A stretch of 64,000 nucleotides of DNA from Arcticibacter eurypsychrophilus (lineage in GTDB: Bacteria; Bacteroidota; Bacteroidia; Sphingobacteriales; Sphingobacteriaceae). Numbering within the stretch: the stretch's first letter is position 1; each line of letters opens with the position of its first letter. The notes below the pieces were generated by a model. The model was not told the origin of the DNA. It was given only the letters and a program-made list of their open reading frames with translations, and ran no database searches. The position numbers were made by a program, and so were the translations under genes. The DNA is taken from the NCBI RefSeq assembly GCF_001730525.1, contig NZ_MDFN01000020.1, positions 32,824 to 96,823 of the forward strand, read 5' to 3'. Shown piece after piece: positions 26,157 to 35,007 of the stretch.

Positions 26157-27317
26157 ATGAAAAAGATTTATATAGGCCTGTGCTTGTCAGTGGTTATGCT
26201 ACTGCTTTTTCAGTGTAAAGAGGCGTATGAGCCTGATATTATATCTACGGACTTGAACTACCTCGTTGTGGAGGGCTTTTTGAATGGAAATGGCCAGACT
26301 TCAATTAAGTTATCGCGAACCAGAACTAATGCTTCTACGGCACAAGCTCCGGAATTGAAGGCTAATGTGGTGATTGAGGCGGATAACTCGAATCGGGTTA
26401 TATTGACTGAGGGTGCTAATGGGAATTATACAACCAATGCGGTTTTCTCTTCTGCTTTAAAATATAAATTGCTGATCCATACTTCAGCAGGAAAGGATTA
26501 TGTTTCGGAGTTTGTTTCTTTGTTGAAGACGCCTGCAATAGATAGTCTGCCTTGGAAAAGGGTGAATCAGGGGGTGCAGATTTATGTGAACACGCATGAT
26601 GCGGAGAATAGAACCAAGTATTACCGCTGGGAATTTGAGGAAACATGGATCATCATTCCGACTTTCTACTCCATTCTTAAGATAGTGAAATTGGATAAAC
26701 ATGGACCGGATGGTCTTAGTTTTCAAATTGTGGATAGAACGCCTGCTGATGCTTTGCCTACGGCTTGTTGGCAAAAAGAATTGTCTACTAATATTCGAAT
26801 CGGCTCGTCGAGCAAGTTAGTTGCAGATGTAATTAATCTTGCTCCTGTGTCGTTTATTCCTTATTCATCATGGAAATTGGATAGGCGATACAGTATTCTG
26901 GTTAAGCAGTATGCATTAACTGCGGCTGGATTTGAATATTGGGAGAACATGAAAAAGAATACCGAGGGACTGGGCAGTATCTTTGATCCGCAGCCATCGG
27001 AAGTGAGGGGGAATATGATGTGTGTAACGGATCCTGATGAACCGGTAATCGGGTTTTTTGATGCCTCTACGCTGGAGGAAAAGAGGCTGTATATTAATAT
27101 TGCGCAGGTGCCAGACTGGAGATATCGTACCGGATGTGAGTCTATTTCTGTGAAGAATGATCCGGATAGTCTGACCACTATATTTCCCCAATATACACCA
27201 CTTGATTATGTATTGAGTAGGGATAGAAAAGTTATAGAACGTTATACAGGTGCTCCTCAGGAATGTGTGGATTGCCGCTTAAAAGGATCTGCAATTAAAC
27301 CTGATTTCTGGGAATGA
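26157..27317 (+). CDS. DUF4249 surface lipoprotein
   Basis: This is a 386-residue protein of the DUF4249 family, usually encoded directly after a TonB receptor in Bacteroidota. The signal sequence ends in a lipobox-like LLFQC (Cys at about 20) followed by KEAYEPD and LVVEGFLNGNG, the typical DUF4249 opening. Beta-strand-rich repeats include IKLSRTR and VVIEADN. The C-terminus is cysteine-containing (QECVDCRLKG), also typical. The family function is unknown; it may act as a SusD analogue for the receptor. It begins one base after the receptor stop and overlaps the next gene by ATGA. Confidence 0.87.
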   Translation: MKKIYIGLCLSVVMLLLFQCKEAYEPDIISTDLNYLVVEGFLNGNGQTSIKLSRTRTNASTAQAPELKANVVIEADNSNRVILTEGANGNYTTNAVFSSALKYKLLIHTSAGKDYVSEFVSLLKTPAIDSLPWKRVNQGVQIYVNTHDAENRTKYYRWEFEETWIIIPTFYSILKIVKLDKHGPDGLSFQIVDRTPADALPTACWQKELSTNIRIGSSSKLVADVINLAPVSFIPYSSWKLDRRYSILVKQYALTAAGFEYWENMKKNTEGLGSIFDPQPSEVRGNMMCVTDPDEPVIGFFDASTLEEKRLYINIAQVPDWRYRTGCESISVKNDPDSLTTIFPQYTPLDYVLSRDRKVIERYTGAPQECVDCRLKGSAIKPDFWE

Positions 27318-29692
27318 TGATATATAAATACAGTTTGTCTTTTTGTATGCTGTTGATGTCCGTCCTGGTTATGGGACAAACAACAGATCTGGATGGTATC
27401 CCTGCCTCTTTTGATCGGTACAGGACTACTCAATTGCAGGAAAAGCTGTTTGTGCATACAGACAGGACGAGTTACCTGGCTGGTGAGATTGCCTGGTTTA
27501 AGATCTACAATGTGGATGCTTCGTTTCATAAACCTATGGGCATAAGTTCGGTGGCTTATGTGGAAATTCTGGATCGGGAGAACAAGGCGGTAGTGCAAGC
27601 GAAGGTGAAATTGCAGGATGGCAAGGGTAAAGGCTCTTTGTATTTGCCGGTGTCGCTATCGTCGGGCGGGTATCGTTTGCGTGCTTATACGCGATGGATG
27701 AAGAATTTCTCGCCTGAGTTCTATTTTGAGGAACCTATTCATATCATCAATACGTTAAAAGAGCCGGAAGCCGTTTTAGTGGCTAAGGAGCTTCAGTATG
27801 ATGTGCAGTTTTTCCCTGAAGGGGGAAACCTGGTGGATGGCTTAACGAGTAAGGTTGGTTTTAGGGCAACGGATCATTCAGGCAATGGCGTGAACTTTAA
27901 TGGGGTAATTCTGGATGAAGACAATACGGTTATTGCTGAATTTAAGCCTGCGAAATTTGGGATAGGTAATTTTTCTTTTACGCCTCTGAAAGGGGTTAAA
28001 TATCATGCTGTTTTAAACTTGCCTGGTGGTCGGGTTTTAAAGGAAAATCTGCCTGAGCGATTTGATCAGGGTGTGGTAATGGCGCTGACTGATATTCAGG
28101 ATAAAATAAGGGTTACGGTAAAATCTTCATTGGGATTAGGGGAATCGATGCCGGTATATTTATTTGTTCATTCGAGGAATAGGGTTGAATATGCAGGAAA
28201 AGGAAGTATAGAGGCTGGTTTATTCACGATGGAAATGGGTAAGGACCGGTTGAAGGATGGGGTCTCTCATTTTACTTTGTTTGATGTGAATGGTCGTCCG
28301 GTTTGTGAACGCCTGTATTTTAATGATCTGCCAGGTAATAGTCTTTTGCTAAATGCTTCTCCTGATCATCAGGAATATGGAATGCGGAAGAATGTAGTGG
28401 TAGATATTAGTTCCGCGACAGCTGATTCAAAACCTATAGCGACTGATCTTTCTATTGCGGTGTATCGTGCTGATTCGTTGCAAAAGGATCCTTCTGTAAA
28501 TATTGTGAATTACCTGCTGCTTGGCTCGGAACTGGTTAGTACTATTGAACAGCCTGATACTTATTTTTCGGGTAGTGTGGCGGAAAGGGCTGTCGCTTTG
28601 GATAATTTAATGCTTACTCATGGTTGGAGCAGGTTTAAATGGGATTCGGTTTTTAAACCTTTTGCTCCTGTTTATGCTCCGGAATTGGAATATCATGTGA
28701 TTACTGGTAAGGTACTAACTGCGGATACGAAAGCTCCGGCAGCTGATATTGCCGTGGATTTTGCTATTGCCGGGAGTCGGGTTCAGTTTTATAATGGGCT
28801 AAGTGATGCGAATGGAATGGTTAATTTTTATTCCAAGGATCTTTATGGACAACATGCTGTTGTGCTACAAACGAATTCATCGTCAGATAGCTTGTATCAT
28901 GTTGATCTGCAGAGTCCTTTTTCGGATCGGTTTTCTTCGCGTAGCTGGCCTGCTTTACGGTTGCCTTCGAATTTAAACCATACGCTTCTGGTGAATAGTA
29001 TTAATATGCAGGCGCTGAATATGTATCATAAAAAAGAGTTAAACCAGACTAATGCTTTGAATCTGGATAGTGTTTCTTTTTTTGGTAAACCGGGTGAATA
29101 TTATCTGCTGGATAACTATGTGCGTTTTCCAACAATAGATGAGGTGTTGAAGGAATATGTGCTTGCTGTTGGGGTGAGACATAGAAATGGGAAGCCGGTG
29201 ATGCAGGTGTATTCCGGTGTGCAGAATGAGGGTTTCTTTGAGGAGAGGCCATTGGTGCTTTTTGATGGAATTCCGGTAGTGAATACGGATAAAATTTTTA
29301 ATTATGATCCGCTAAAGATAAGAAGCATAGAGGTGGTGGCTAAGAAATATTTTTATGGTCCGGAGATTTATGGTGGGATCATTAAATTCAATACGTATAA
29401 AAATAATATGGATAACCTGGAGCTAGATCCGCATTCGGTTGTGCTGGATTATGAGGGGCTGCAATTAGAGAGGGAATTCTATTCGCCAAAGTATGATGCT
29501 GGTGTTCATAATCGTTTACCTGATTTTAGAAGTCTGTTGTACTGGTCTCCGGATGTTTCTACGGATATTCATGGAAAAGGGGGGATTAGTTTTTACACTT
29601 CAGATAGGCCGGGAGTTTATATGGGTGTGATCGAGGGGTTGGGTTTAAATGGGATTCCGGGGAAAAAGGTATTTAAGTTTGAGGTAAAATAG
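27314..29692 (+). CDS. MG2-like protein with orphan TonB plug-like domain
   Basis: This is a 792-residue exported protein (signal peptide ending VMGQ). Residues about 28-150 resemble an MG2 macroglobulin domain: EKLFVHTDRTSYLAGEIAWF, then SSVAYVEILD and GGYRLRAYTRWM. The middle is a series of beta-rich blocks, with an Ig-like VDFAIAGS-type block near 470-520. Residues about 605-695 look like a TonB plug: PLVLFDGIPVVNTD, then DPLKIRSIEVVAKKYFYGPEIYGGIIKFNTYK. No beta barrel follows; only about 100 residues remain. It overlaps the DUF4249 gene by four bases, so it is part of the same system. It may be a partner of the receptor; the function is unknown. Confidence 0.72.
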   Translation: MMIYKYSLSFCMLLMSVLVMGQTTDLDGIPASFDRYRTTQLQEKLFVHTDRTSYLAGEIAWFKIYNVDASFHKPMGISSVAYVEILDRENKAVVQAKVKLQDGKGKGSLYLPVSLSSGGYRLRAYTRWMKNFSPEFYFEEPIHIINTLKEPEAVLVAKELQYDVQFFPEGGNLVDGLTSKVGFRATDHSGNGVNFNGVILDEDNTVIAEFKPAKFGIGNFSFTPLKGVKYHAVLNLPGGRVLKENLPERFDQGVVMALTDIQDKIRVTVKSSLGLGESMPVYLFVHSRNRVEYAGKGSIEAGLFTMEMGKDRLKDGVSHFTLFDVNGRPVCERLYFNDLPGNSLLLNASPDHQEYGMRKNVVVDISSATADSKPIATDLSIAVYRADSLQKDPSVNIVNYLLLGSELVSTIEQPDTYFSGSVAERAVALDNLMLTHGWSRFKWDSVFKPFAPVYAPELEYHVITGKVLTADTKAPAADIAVDFAIAGSRVQFYNGLSDANGMVNFYSKDLYGQHAVVLQTNSSSDSLYHVDLQSPFSDRFSSRSWPALRLPSNLNHTLLVNSINMQALNMYHKKELNQTNALNLDSVSFFGKPGEYYLLDNYVRFPTIDEVLKEYVLAVGVRHRNGKPVMQVYSGVQNEGFFEERPLVLFDGIPVVNTDKIFNYDPLKIRSIEVVAKKYFYGPEIYGGIIKFNTYKNNMDNLELDPHSVVLDYEGLQLEREFYSPKYDAGVHNRLPDFRSLLYWSPDVSTDIHGKGGISFYTSDRPGVYMGVIEGLGLNGIPGKKVFKFEVK

Positions 29693-29893
29693 ATTTGTTT
29701 TGGTAAAAAAGGCAAATTTTTAACTTTTTTGAATATAAATTCTCACAATTTAGATAAAAGTGTGAATTTATGTTTTGTTTTTATTGAATATATCCTATTT
29801 AAAGACTATAAAGCAATAATTGTAAAAATTTTAAGGCATTATTTTATCAAAATGTAACTATTAGTAATAAAATGTAAATAATTTCTTGTTTTT

Positions 29894-29928
29894 TTAATGA
29901 TTGATCATGATATTTGATAAATCATTAA
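29894..29928. repeat. Inverted repeat upstream of second susC
   Basis: The 14-base arms 29894-29907 and 29915-29928 (13 of 14 matching) surround a 7-base spacer. It ends 12 bases before the susC ATG at 29941. It is a candidate operator or leader hairpin in an AT-rich 248-base gap. Confidence 0.55.
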
Positions 29929-29940
29929 TTTAAATTGAAC

Positions 29941-32900
29941 ATGAAAGACAATTACTTCAAAATTGCTTTCCTGTTAATCTGTATTTTTACGTTTAGTTTC
30001 GTTTCAGCTCAGGAACGAACTATAACTGGTACAGTAACAGGGGCAGATGACAAATTACCACTTCCGGGAGTGAGTATTGTAGTAAAAGGAACTACAGTAG
30101 GAACTCAATCGGGTTCTAACGGTCAATTCTCTTTGAGAATACCCAATAATAAGACAGTTTTAGTATTGTCATACATAGGTTATACTTCTCAGGAAGTTTA
30201 TGTTGGTCAAAAAACTACCGTATATGTTGCACTAGCAGCTGATGCTACACAACTTGGAGAAGTGGTGGTTACTGCACTCGGTATCACAAGAAACAGAAAT
30301 GAAGTTGCTTATTCGGCTCAAAAGGTCGAGGGTAATGAAGTGAGTAAGACACGTTCGGGAAACTTTATAACCGGAATGTCGGGTAAAGTGGCTGGTTTGG
30401 AAATCAAGCAGAATAATGCAATTGGTGCATCATCAAACGTTGTTCTTCGTGGGGTGAAATCAATTACAGGAAATAACCAGGCTTTATTTGTTATTGATGG
30501 AGTACCAGTAAACAATGCAAATGGTGGTAATCGTCAGGTAACAGACAATTCAGGTGTTTCAACCCGTCTTGATCAATCTACAGGTAGAGGTGGATATGAT
30601 TATGGTAATGCAGTGGCTGACATGAACCCAGACAATATAGAATCTATTTCTGTATTGAAAGGAGCAGCAGCAAGTGCGTTATACGGATCGCAAGGTAGTA
30701 ATGGGGTAATATTGATCACAACAAAAAAAGGACAAAAAGGCCTTGGAATTTCTGTTAACTCAAGTATCAGTGTAGGATCTTATGATAAATCCACTTTCCC
30801 TAAATACCAAAATAAATATGGAGGTGGTTATGGTGCATACTATGGTCCAAACGAAGACGCTTTTTTTAATTCGGAAGATGTAAATGATGATGGAGTTTTG
30901 GACTTAGTGGTTCCTTTTGGTGAAGATGCTTCCTACGGTGGGGCTTTTGATCCGAATCTATTGGTTTACCAATGGGATGCATTTGATGCTACATCACCCA
31001 ACTTCGGTAAAGCTACTCCATGGGTAGCTGCTAAAAATGGTCCTTCCGGTATATTTATTACTCCGGTATCAAACAACCAGAGTATATTTATTAACGGCGG
31101 AACAGACAAAGGGACTTACAAATTAGGATTTACACGCAACGAAGAACGTGGTATTATGCCGAACAGTAAGATCGTAAAGAATGTTCTGGATTTTTCATCA
31201 TCTTATAATATCACTCCCAAACTGACTGCAGCAGCGAGTGTCAATTATTCAAATGTGAATGGTTTAGGTCGTTACGGAACAGGATATGATGGCGATGGAG
31301 GAAGAAATCTAATGACTAACTTCAGACAGTGGTACCAGGTGAATGCAGATGTGCAGTCTTTAAAAGAGGCATATGACAGAACTGGAAGTAACGTTACCTG
31401 GAATCGTAAGAGTGTAAGTAATGGCGCTCCAAGTTACTGGGATAACCCTTACTTTGTGAGATATGAAAACTTTTCAACAGACACACGTGACCGTTATTTC
31501 GGTAATGTTAATTTAAATTATAAGGTAGCTGACTGGTTCAGTATTTTAGGTCGTGTTGCGGTAGATTATTATACAGAGCTTCAGGAAGAGAGAAAAGCGG
31601 TTGGAACTATTGGAGTTTCAGGGTATAGCCGTTATGATCATACCTGGAGAGAAACCAATTATGATTTAATCGCAAATTTTAATAAAGGTATTACTGATAA
31701 CCTTGAATTTAAAGGTTTATTGGGAACCAATATTAGAAAACAACATGATCAAAGCATTCAGGCACAAACTAATGGAGGTTTGATTGTAAAAGACATCTAT
31801 GCTTTATCTAATTCAGTTAGTGCACCAGTTGCACCGAATGAATATGATGGAAAACGTGAAGTAGATGGTTATTTTGCAGGTGCTACATTCGTTTGGAATA
31901 AGATGGTTACTCTGGATGGAACGTTAAGAGCTGACCAGTCGTCAACACTCCCTGAAAAAAATAACAGTTATTTATACCCATCCGTATCGGGAGGTTTTGT
32001 GTTTTCTGAATTGTTGAAATCCTCAGATTGGTTATCTTATGGTAAGGTAAGAGCGAATTATGCCGAAGTAGGTAATGATGCGCCTATTGGAAGTATCCTG
32101 GATACGTACAATATTATTGCTCCTTTCGGTTCTGCAGCGCAGGCTTCAGTAAGGCCAATTAAAAATAACCCTGACCTTAAACCAGAAAGAACAAAAAGTA
32201 CTGAAGCTGGTTTCGAGTTGGCTTTCTTTAAAAGTCGTTTAGGATTGGATGCTACTTATTACCGCACGTTGACTGTTAATCAGATCTTACCAGTTACCGT
32301 TTCAACTTCTACTGGTTATGATTCAAAGTATTTGAATTCAGGTAAAGTTAGAAATACTGGTTTGGAGCTTACTTTGAATGGAACACCTATAGTTTCAAAT
32401 GGCTTTACATGGAAAGTTGATGTGAACTGGACCAGAAACAGAAATAAGGTTACTGAACTGTTTAAAGATGCAACAGGAAATGATGCACTTAACTTGCAGT
32501 TAGCTACATTTCAAGGAGGGATATCTTCCAATGCTACATTAGGTCAGCCTTTTGGTGTACTTAGAGGAAGTAATTTTGTATACAAGGATGGTGAGAAACT
32601 CATTAATCCAAATGGACGGTACGCTATCTCGGCAACGTCTAACGAGCAAATTGCTGATCCGAATGCAAAATGGCTGGGGGGGATCAATAACAGGTTTAGT
32701 TATAAAAATGTTGCCTTAAGTTTCTTAATTGATATCAGACATGGTGGACAAGTATTTTCTACCGATATGTATTACGGACTGGCTACAGGTTTATATGAAG
32801 AAACTGCAGGCTTGAATGATTTAGGAAATCCGCTGAGAAACACCTTAGCTGATGGTGGTGGTATTATAAGAGAAGGTGTACTAGAAGATGGTACTCCTAA

Positions 32901-33222
32901 TACAATAAGAGCTGCTGCAAATACCTATGGTGCTTATGGATATCGTTATTCTCCTGCAGCAGCATTTGTTTATGATGCCAGTTATGTTAAGCTTAGAGAG
33001 GCAATGCTTACTTATACGCTTCCACAAAGTGCTGTTACTACTTTGGGACCTGTTAAAGGAGTTGATCTTTCATTAATTGGACGGAATTTATGGATCATTC
33101 ATAAAAACTTGCCATATGCTGATCCTGAAGATGGTTTGAGTGCTGGAAATTTCCAAGGATATCAGGTTGGGTCTTATCCAACAACCCGGACATTAACGTT
33201 TAATGTTAAATTAACCTTCTAA
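29941..33222 (+). CDS. SusC/RagA family TonB-linked transporter (locus 2)
   Basis: This is a 1093-residue SusC-type outer-membrane importer. A signal peptide (ends near FVSAQ), a CarboxypepD-like domain (TGADDKLPLPGVSIVVKGTT), the GEVVVTALG motif, a plug with ALFVIDGVPVNN and the GSQGSNGVILITTKKG strand, then the barrel are all visible. It ends in TLTFNVKLTF. It closely resembles the SusC of locus 1 (both have ALGxxRxR after the motif), so the two are probably paralogues. ATG 29941 is preferred over the TTG two codons upstream. It pairs with the next susD gene only; no extra lipoproteins follow. Confidence 0.92.
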   Translation: MKDNYFKIAFLLICIFTFSFVSAQERTITGTVTGADDKLPLPGVSIVVKGTTVGTQSGSNGQFSLRIPNNKTVLVLSYIGYTSQEVYVGQKTTVYVALAADATQLGEVVVTALGITRNRNEVAYSAQKVEGNEVSKTRSGNFITGMSGKVAGLEIKQNNAIGASSNVVLRGVKSITGNNQALFVIDGVPVNNANGGNRQVTDNSGVSTRLDQSTGRGGYDYGNAVADMNPDNIESISVLKGAAASALYGSQGSNGVILITTKKGQKGLGISVNSSISVGSYDKSTFPKYQNKYGGGYGAYYGPNEDAFFNSEDVNDDGVLDLVVPFGEDASYGGAFDPNLLVYQWDAFDATSPNFGKATPWVAAKNGPSGIFITPVSNNQSIFINGGTDKGTYKLGFTRNEERGIMPNSKIVKNVLDFSSSYNITPKLTAAASVNYSNVNGLGRYGTGYDGDGGRNLMTNFRQWYQVNADVQSLKEAYDRTGSNVTWNRKSVSNGAPSYWDNPYFVRYENFSTDTRDRYFGNVNLNYKVADWFSILGRVAVDYYTELQEERKAVGTIGVSGYSRYDHTWRETNYDLIANFNKGITDNLEFKGLLGTNIRKQHDQSIQAQTNGGLIVKDIYALSNSVSAPVAPNEYDGKREVDGYFAGATFVWNKMVTLDGTLRADQSSTLPEKNNSYLYPSVSGGFVFSELLKSSDWLSYGKVRANYAEVGNDAPIGSILDTYNIIAPFGSAAQASVRPIKNNPDLKPERTKSTEAGFELAFFKSRLGLDATYYRTLTVNQILPVTVSTSTGYDSKYLNSGKVRNTGLELTLNGTPIVSNGFTWKVDVNWTRNRNKVTELFKDATGNDALNLQLATFQGGISSNATLGQPFGVLRGSNFVYKDGEKLINPNGRYAISATSNEQIADPNAKWLGGINNRFSYKNVALSFLIDIRHGGQVFSTDMYYGLATGLYEETAGLNDLGNPLRNTLADGGGIIREGVLEDGTPNTIRAAANTYGAYGYRYSPAAAFVYDASYVKLREAMLTYTLPQSAVTTLGPVKGVDLSLIGRNLWIIHKNLPYADPEDGLSAGNFQGYQVGSYPTTRTLTFNVKLTF

Positions 33223-33230
33223 GAAATAAC

Positions 33231-34703
33231 ATGAAAAAATATATAATTGCATTTCTGTCCGTATCGCTACTGGCGTCATGCACAAAAGACTTAACGAGTC
33301 TGAACGAAGACATTAAAAACCCCTCATCTGTACCTTCTTACTCGCTGTTTACGAGTGCTCAGAGAGAATTGATGACTAATCTGTCTACTTCAGATGTAAA
33401 TATCAATGTTTTCAGGCTTATCACTCAACAGTGGCAGGAAACAACGTATACAGATGAAAGTAACTATGATTTTTCTACCCGACCTATTCCTGATCAAATT
33501 TGGAATCGTCTGTATAGGGATGTATTAATTGATCTGGAAAGTTCAAAAAAATTGATTCCTACGGATGTTAGTGATGCTGCTGTACAAAAGAATCAATTGG
33601 CGATTCTCGATATCATGGAAGTATGTGCCTGGTATTACCTGGTTACTACTTATGGAAATATACCTTATACAGAAGCATTGAATCCTGATTTATTATTTCC
33701 AAAGTATGATGATGCGAAAACTATTCAGGACGATTTGTTTACCCGTATAAATGCTGACATCGCAACTTTAAGTACAGGTGGCAGTAGTTTTGATGGAGCA
33801 GATGTGATTTACAATGGCGACGTTGCTTCATGGAAAAAGTTTGCGAATTCATTTAAGCTTAAGATGGCGATGACTATCGCTGATTCTGATAATGCAAAAG
33901 CTAAAGCTGCAGCTGAAGAAGCTGTAGCATCAGGGGTTTTTACAGCTAATGCTGACAATGCTTCGTTTGAGTTTTCAAGCAGCACACCAAACACCAATCC
34001 GGTGTGGCTTGATCAGATTCAGGGAGGAAGAACTGACTTTGTTGCGGCAACTACGTTAACCACTCAAATGAATACTGTATCAGATCCTAGACGTTCTTAC
34101 TATTTTACAGTAGACGACAAGGGTGCATTCTCTGGAGGTTCTATTGGAGCAGCAAGTGCCTTTTCCCGCTTTTCTAAACCGGTGTTTGCAAAGGTTTCAG
34201 CAAGTGATCCTGCAACTACATTTTTAGGTGTACCAAATGCTCCTGCTTTGCTTATGGACTATTCTGAAGTAGAATTTTGCCTTTCTGAGGCAGCTGCCAG
34301 AGGATATGCTGTTGGTGGTACAGCTGCGGAACATTATACTAAAGCTATCGTAGGTTCAATGGCTTATTGGATGGGCGTAAATGAAACTGCTGCGGCTGCT
34401 ACTCCAAGTGTTGTTGCTTACCTTGCTCAAGTTAATTATGCTACAACACCAGGTACTTACAAACAAAAAATAGGTTTACAGAAATGGTTGGCCCTTTACA
34501 ATCGTGGATGGGATGCCTGGATAGACATACGTAAATTTGACTATCCTGCAATGGCTGTTCCTATTGACTTTTTATCTGGTTATCCTAATCGTTTGACTTA
34601 TCCGGTTAAAGAGCAAAATGTAAATGTCGTTAACTTTAAGGCTGCTTCCGATGCTATTGGAGGAAATACAGTAGAAACTAAACTTTACTGGGATAAATTT
34701 TAG
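33231..34703 (+). CDS. SusD-like lipoprotein (locus 2)
   Basis: This is a 490-residue SusD-like_2 family lipoprotein. Signal sequence and lipobox LLASC (Cys at 17) are followed by TKDLTSLNEDIKNPSSVP, the family's usual opening. The helical core contains VCAWYYLVTTYGNIPYTEA and the FANSFKLKMAMTIAD helix, equivalent to those of the locus 1 SusD. It begins eight bases after susC. It is the lid and ligand-binding partner of the locus 2 transporter. The substrate is unknown; peptides are a guess by similarity to locus 1. Confidence 0.91.
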   Translation: MKKYIIAFLSVSLLASCTKDLTSLNEDIKNPSSVPSYSLFTSAQRELMTNLSTSDVNINVFRLITQQWQETTYTDESNYDFSTRPIPDQIWNRLYRDVLIDLESSKKLIPTDVSDAAVQKNQLAILDIMEVCAWYYLVTTYGNIPYTEALNPDLLFPKYDDAKTIQDDLFTRINADIATLSTGGSSFDGADVIYNGDVASWKKFANSFKLKMAMTIADSDNAKAKAAAEEAVASGVFTANADNASFEFSSSTPNTNPVWLDQIQGGRTDFVAATTLTTQMNTVSDPRRSYYFTVDDKGAFSGGSIGAASAFSRFSKPVFAKVSASDPATTFLGVPNAPALLMDYSEVEFCLSEAAARGYAVGGTAAEHYTKAIVGSMAYWMGVNETAAAATPSVVAYLAQVNYATTPGTYKQKIGLQKWLALYNRGWDAWIDIRKFDYPAMAVPIDFLSGYPNRLTYPVKEQNVNVVNFKAASDAIGGNTVETKLYWDKF

Positions 34704-34723
34704 AAAATAGATAGAATTTTAAG

Positions 34724-34768
34724 ATCCTGTTGGAATGTGATTGTTAGTCATATTTCAACAGGATTTTT
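34724..34768 (+). terminator. Terminator of SusCD locus 2
   Basis: A long hairpin with ATCCTGTTGGAAT and ATTTCAACAGGAT arms and a T-run lies 20 bases after the susD stop. Confidence 0.9.
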
Positions 34769-34769
34769 T

Positions 34770-35007
34770 GTTTAAGGAAAGTTAGGTGATATATAAGTGG
34801 AGCGGTAGTGATTTCAATGACGCATTGATAGAAAGTTTCAAACTTTCTATGCGAGTTCTTCTGATATCAGTTTTGTAACGAAAGATTTGAAAGAATATAG
34901 TGATTTGTGCTATAACCAAAAATTAGTTTACTTGGCTAATAATGGCCTTAAATATAATTCGCAATTTGGCAATTGATGATGGAAGACCTAAGAGATTAAA
35001 TAGCATT
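34770..35007. other. Gap between susD and ldcA with possible coding remnant
   Basis: No intact gene is seen. An 11-base perfect inverted repeat, ATAGAAAGTTT / AAACTTTCTAT, spans 34828-34850. Forty-eight codons from 34821 to the stop at 34965-34967 are open and end in protein-like text (KDLKEYSDLCYNQKLVYLAN). They have no start, and the preceding part reads in another frame, so a decayed gene end is possible but weak. Confidence 0.35.
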
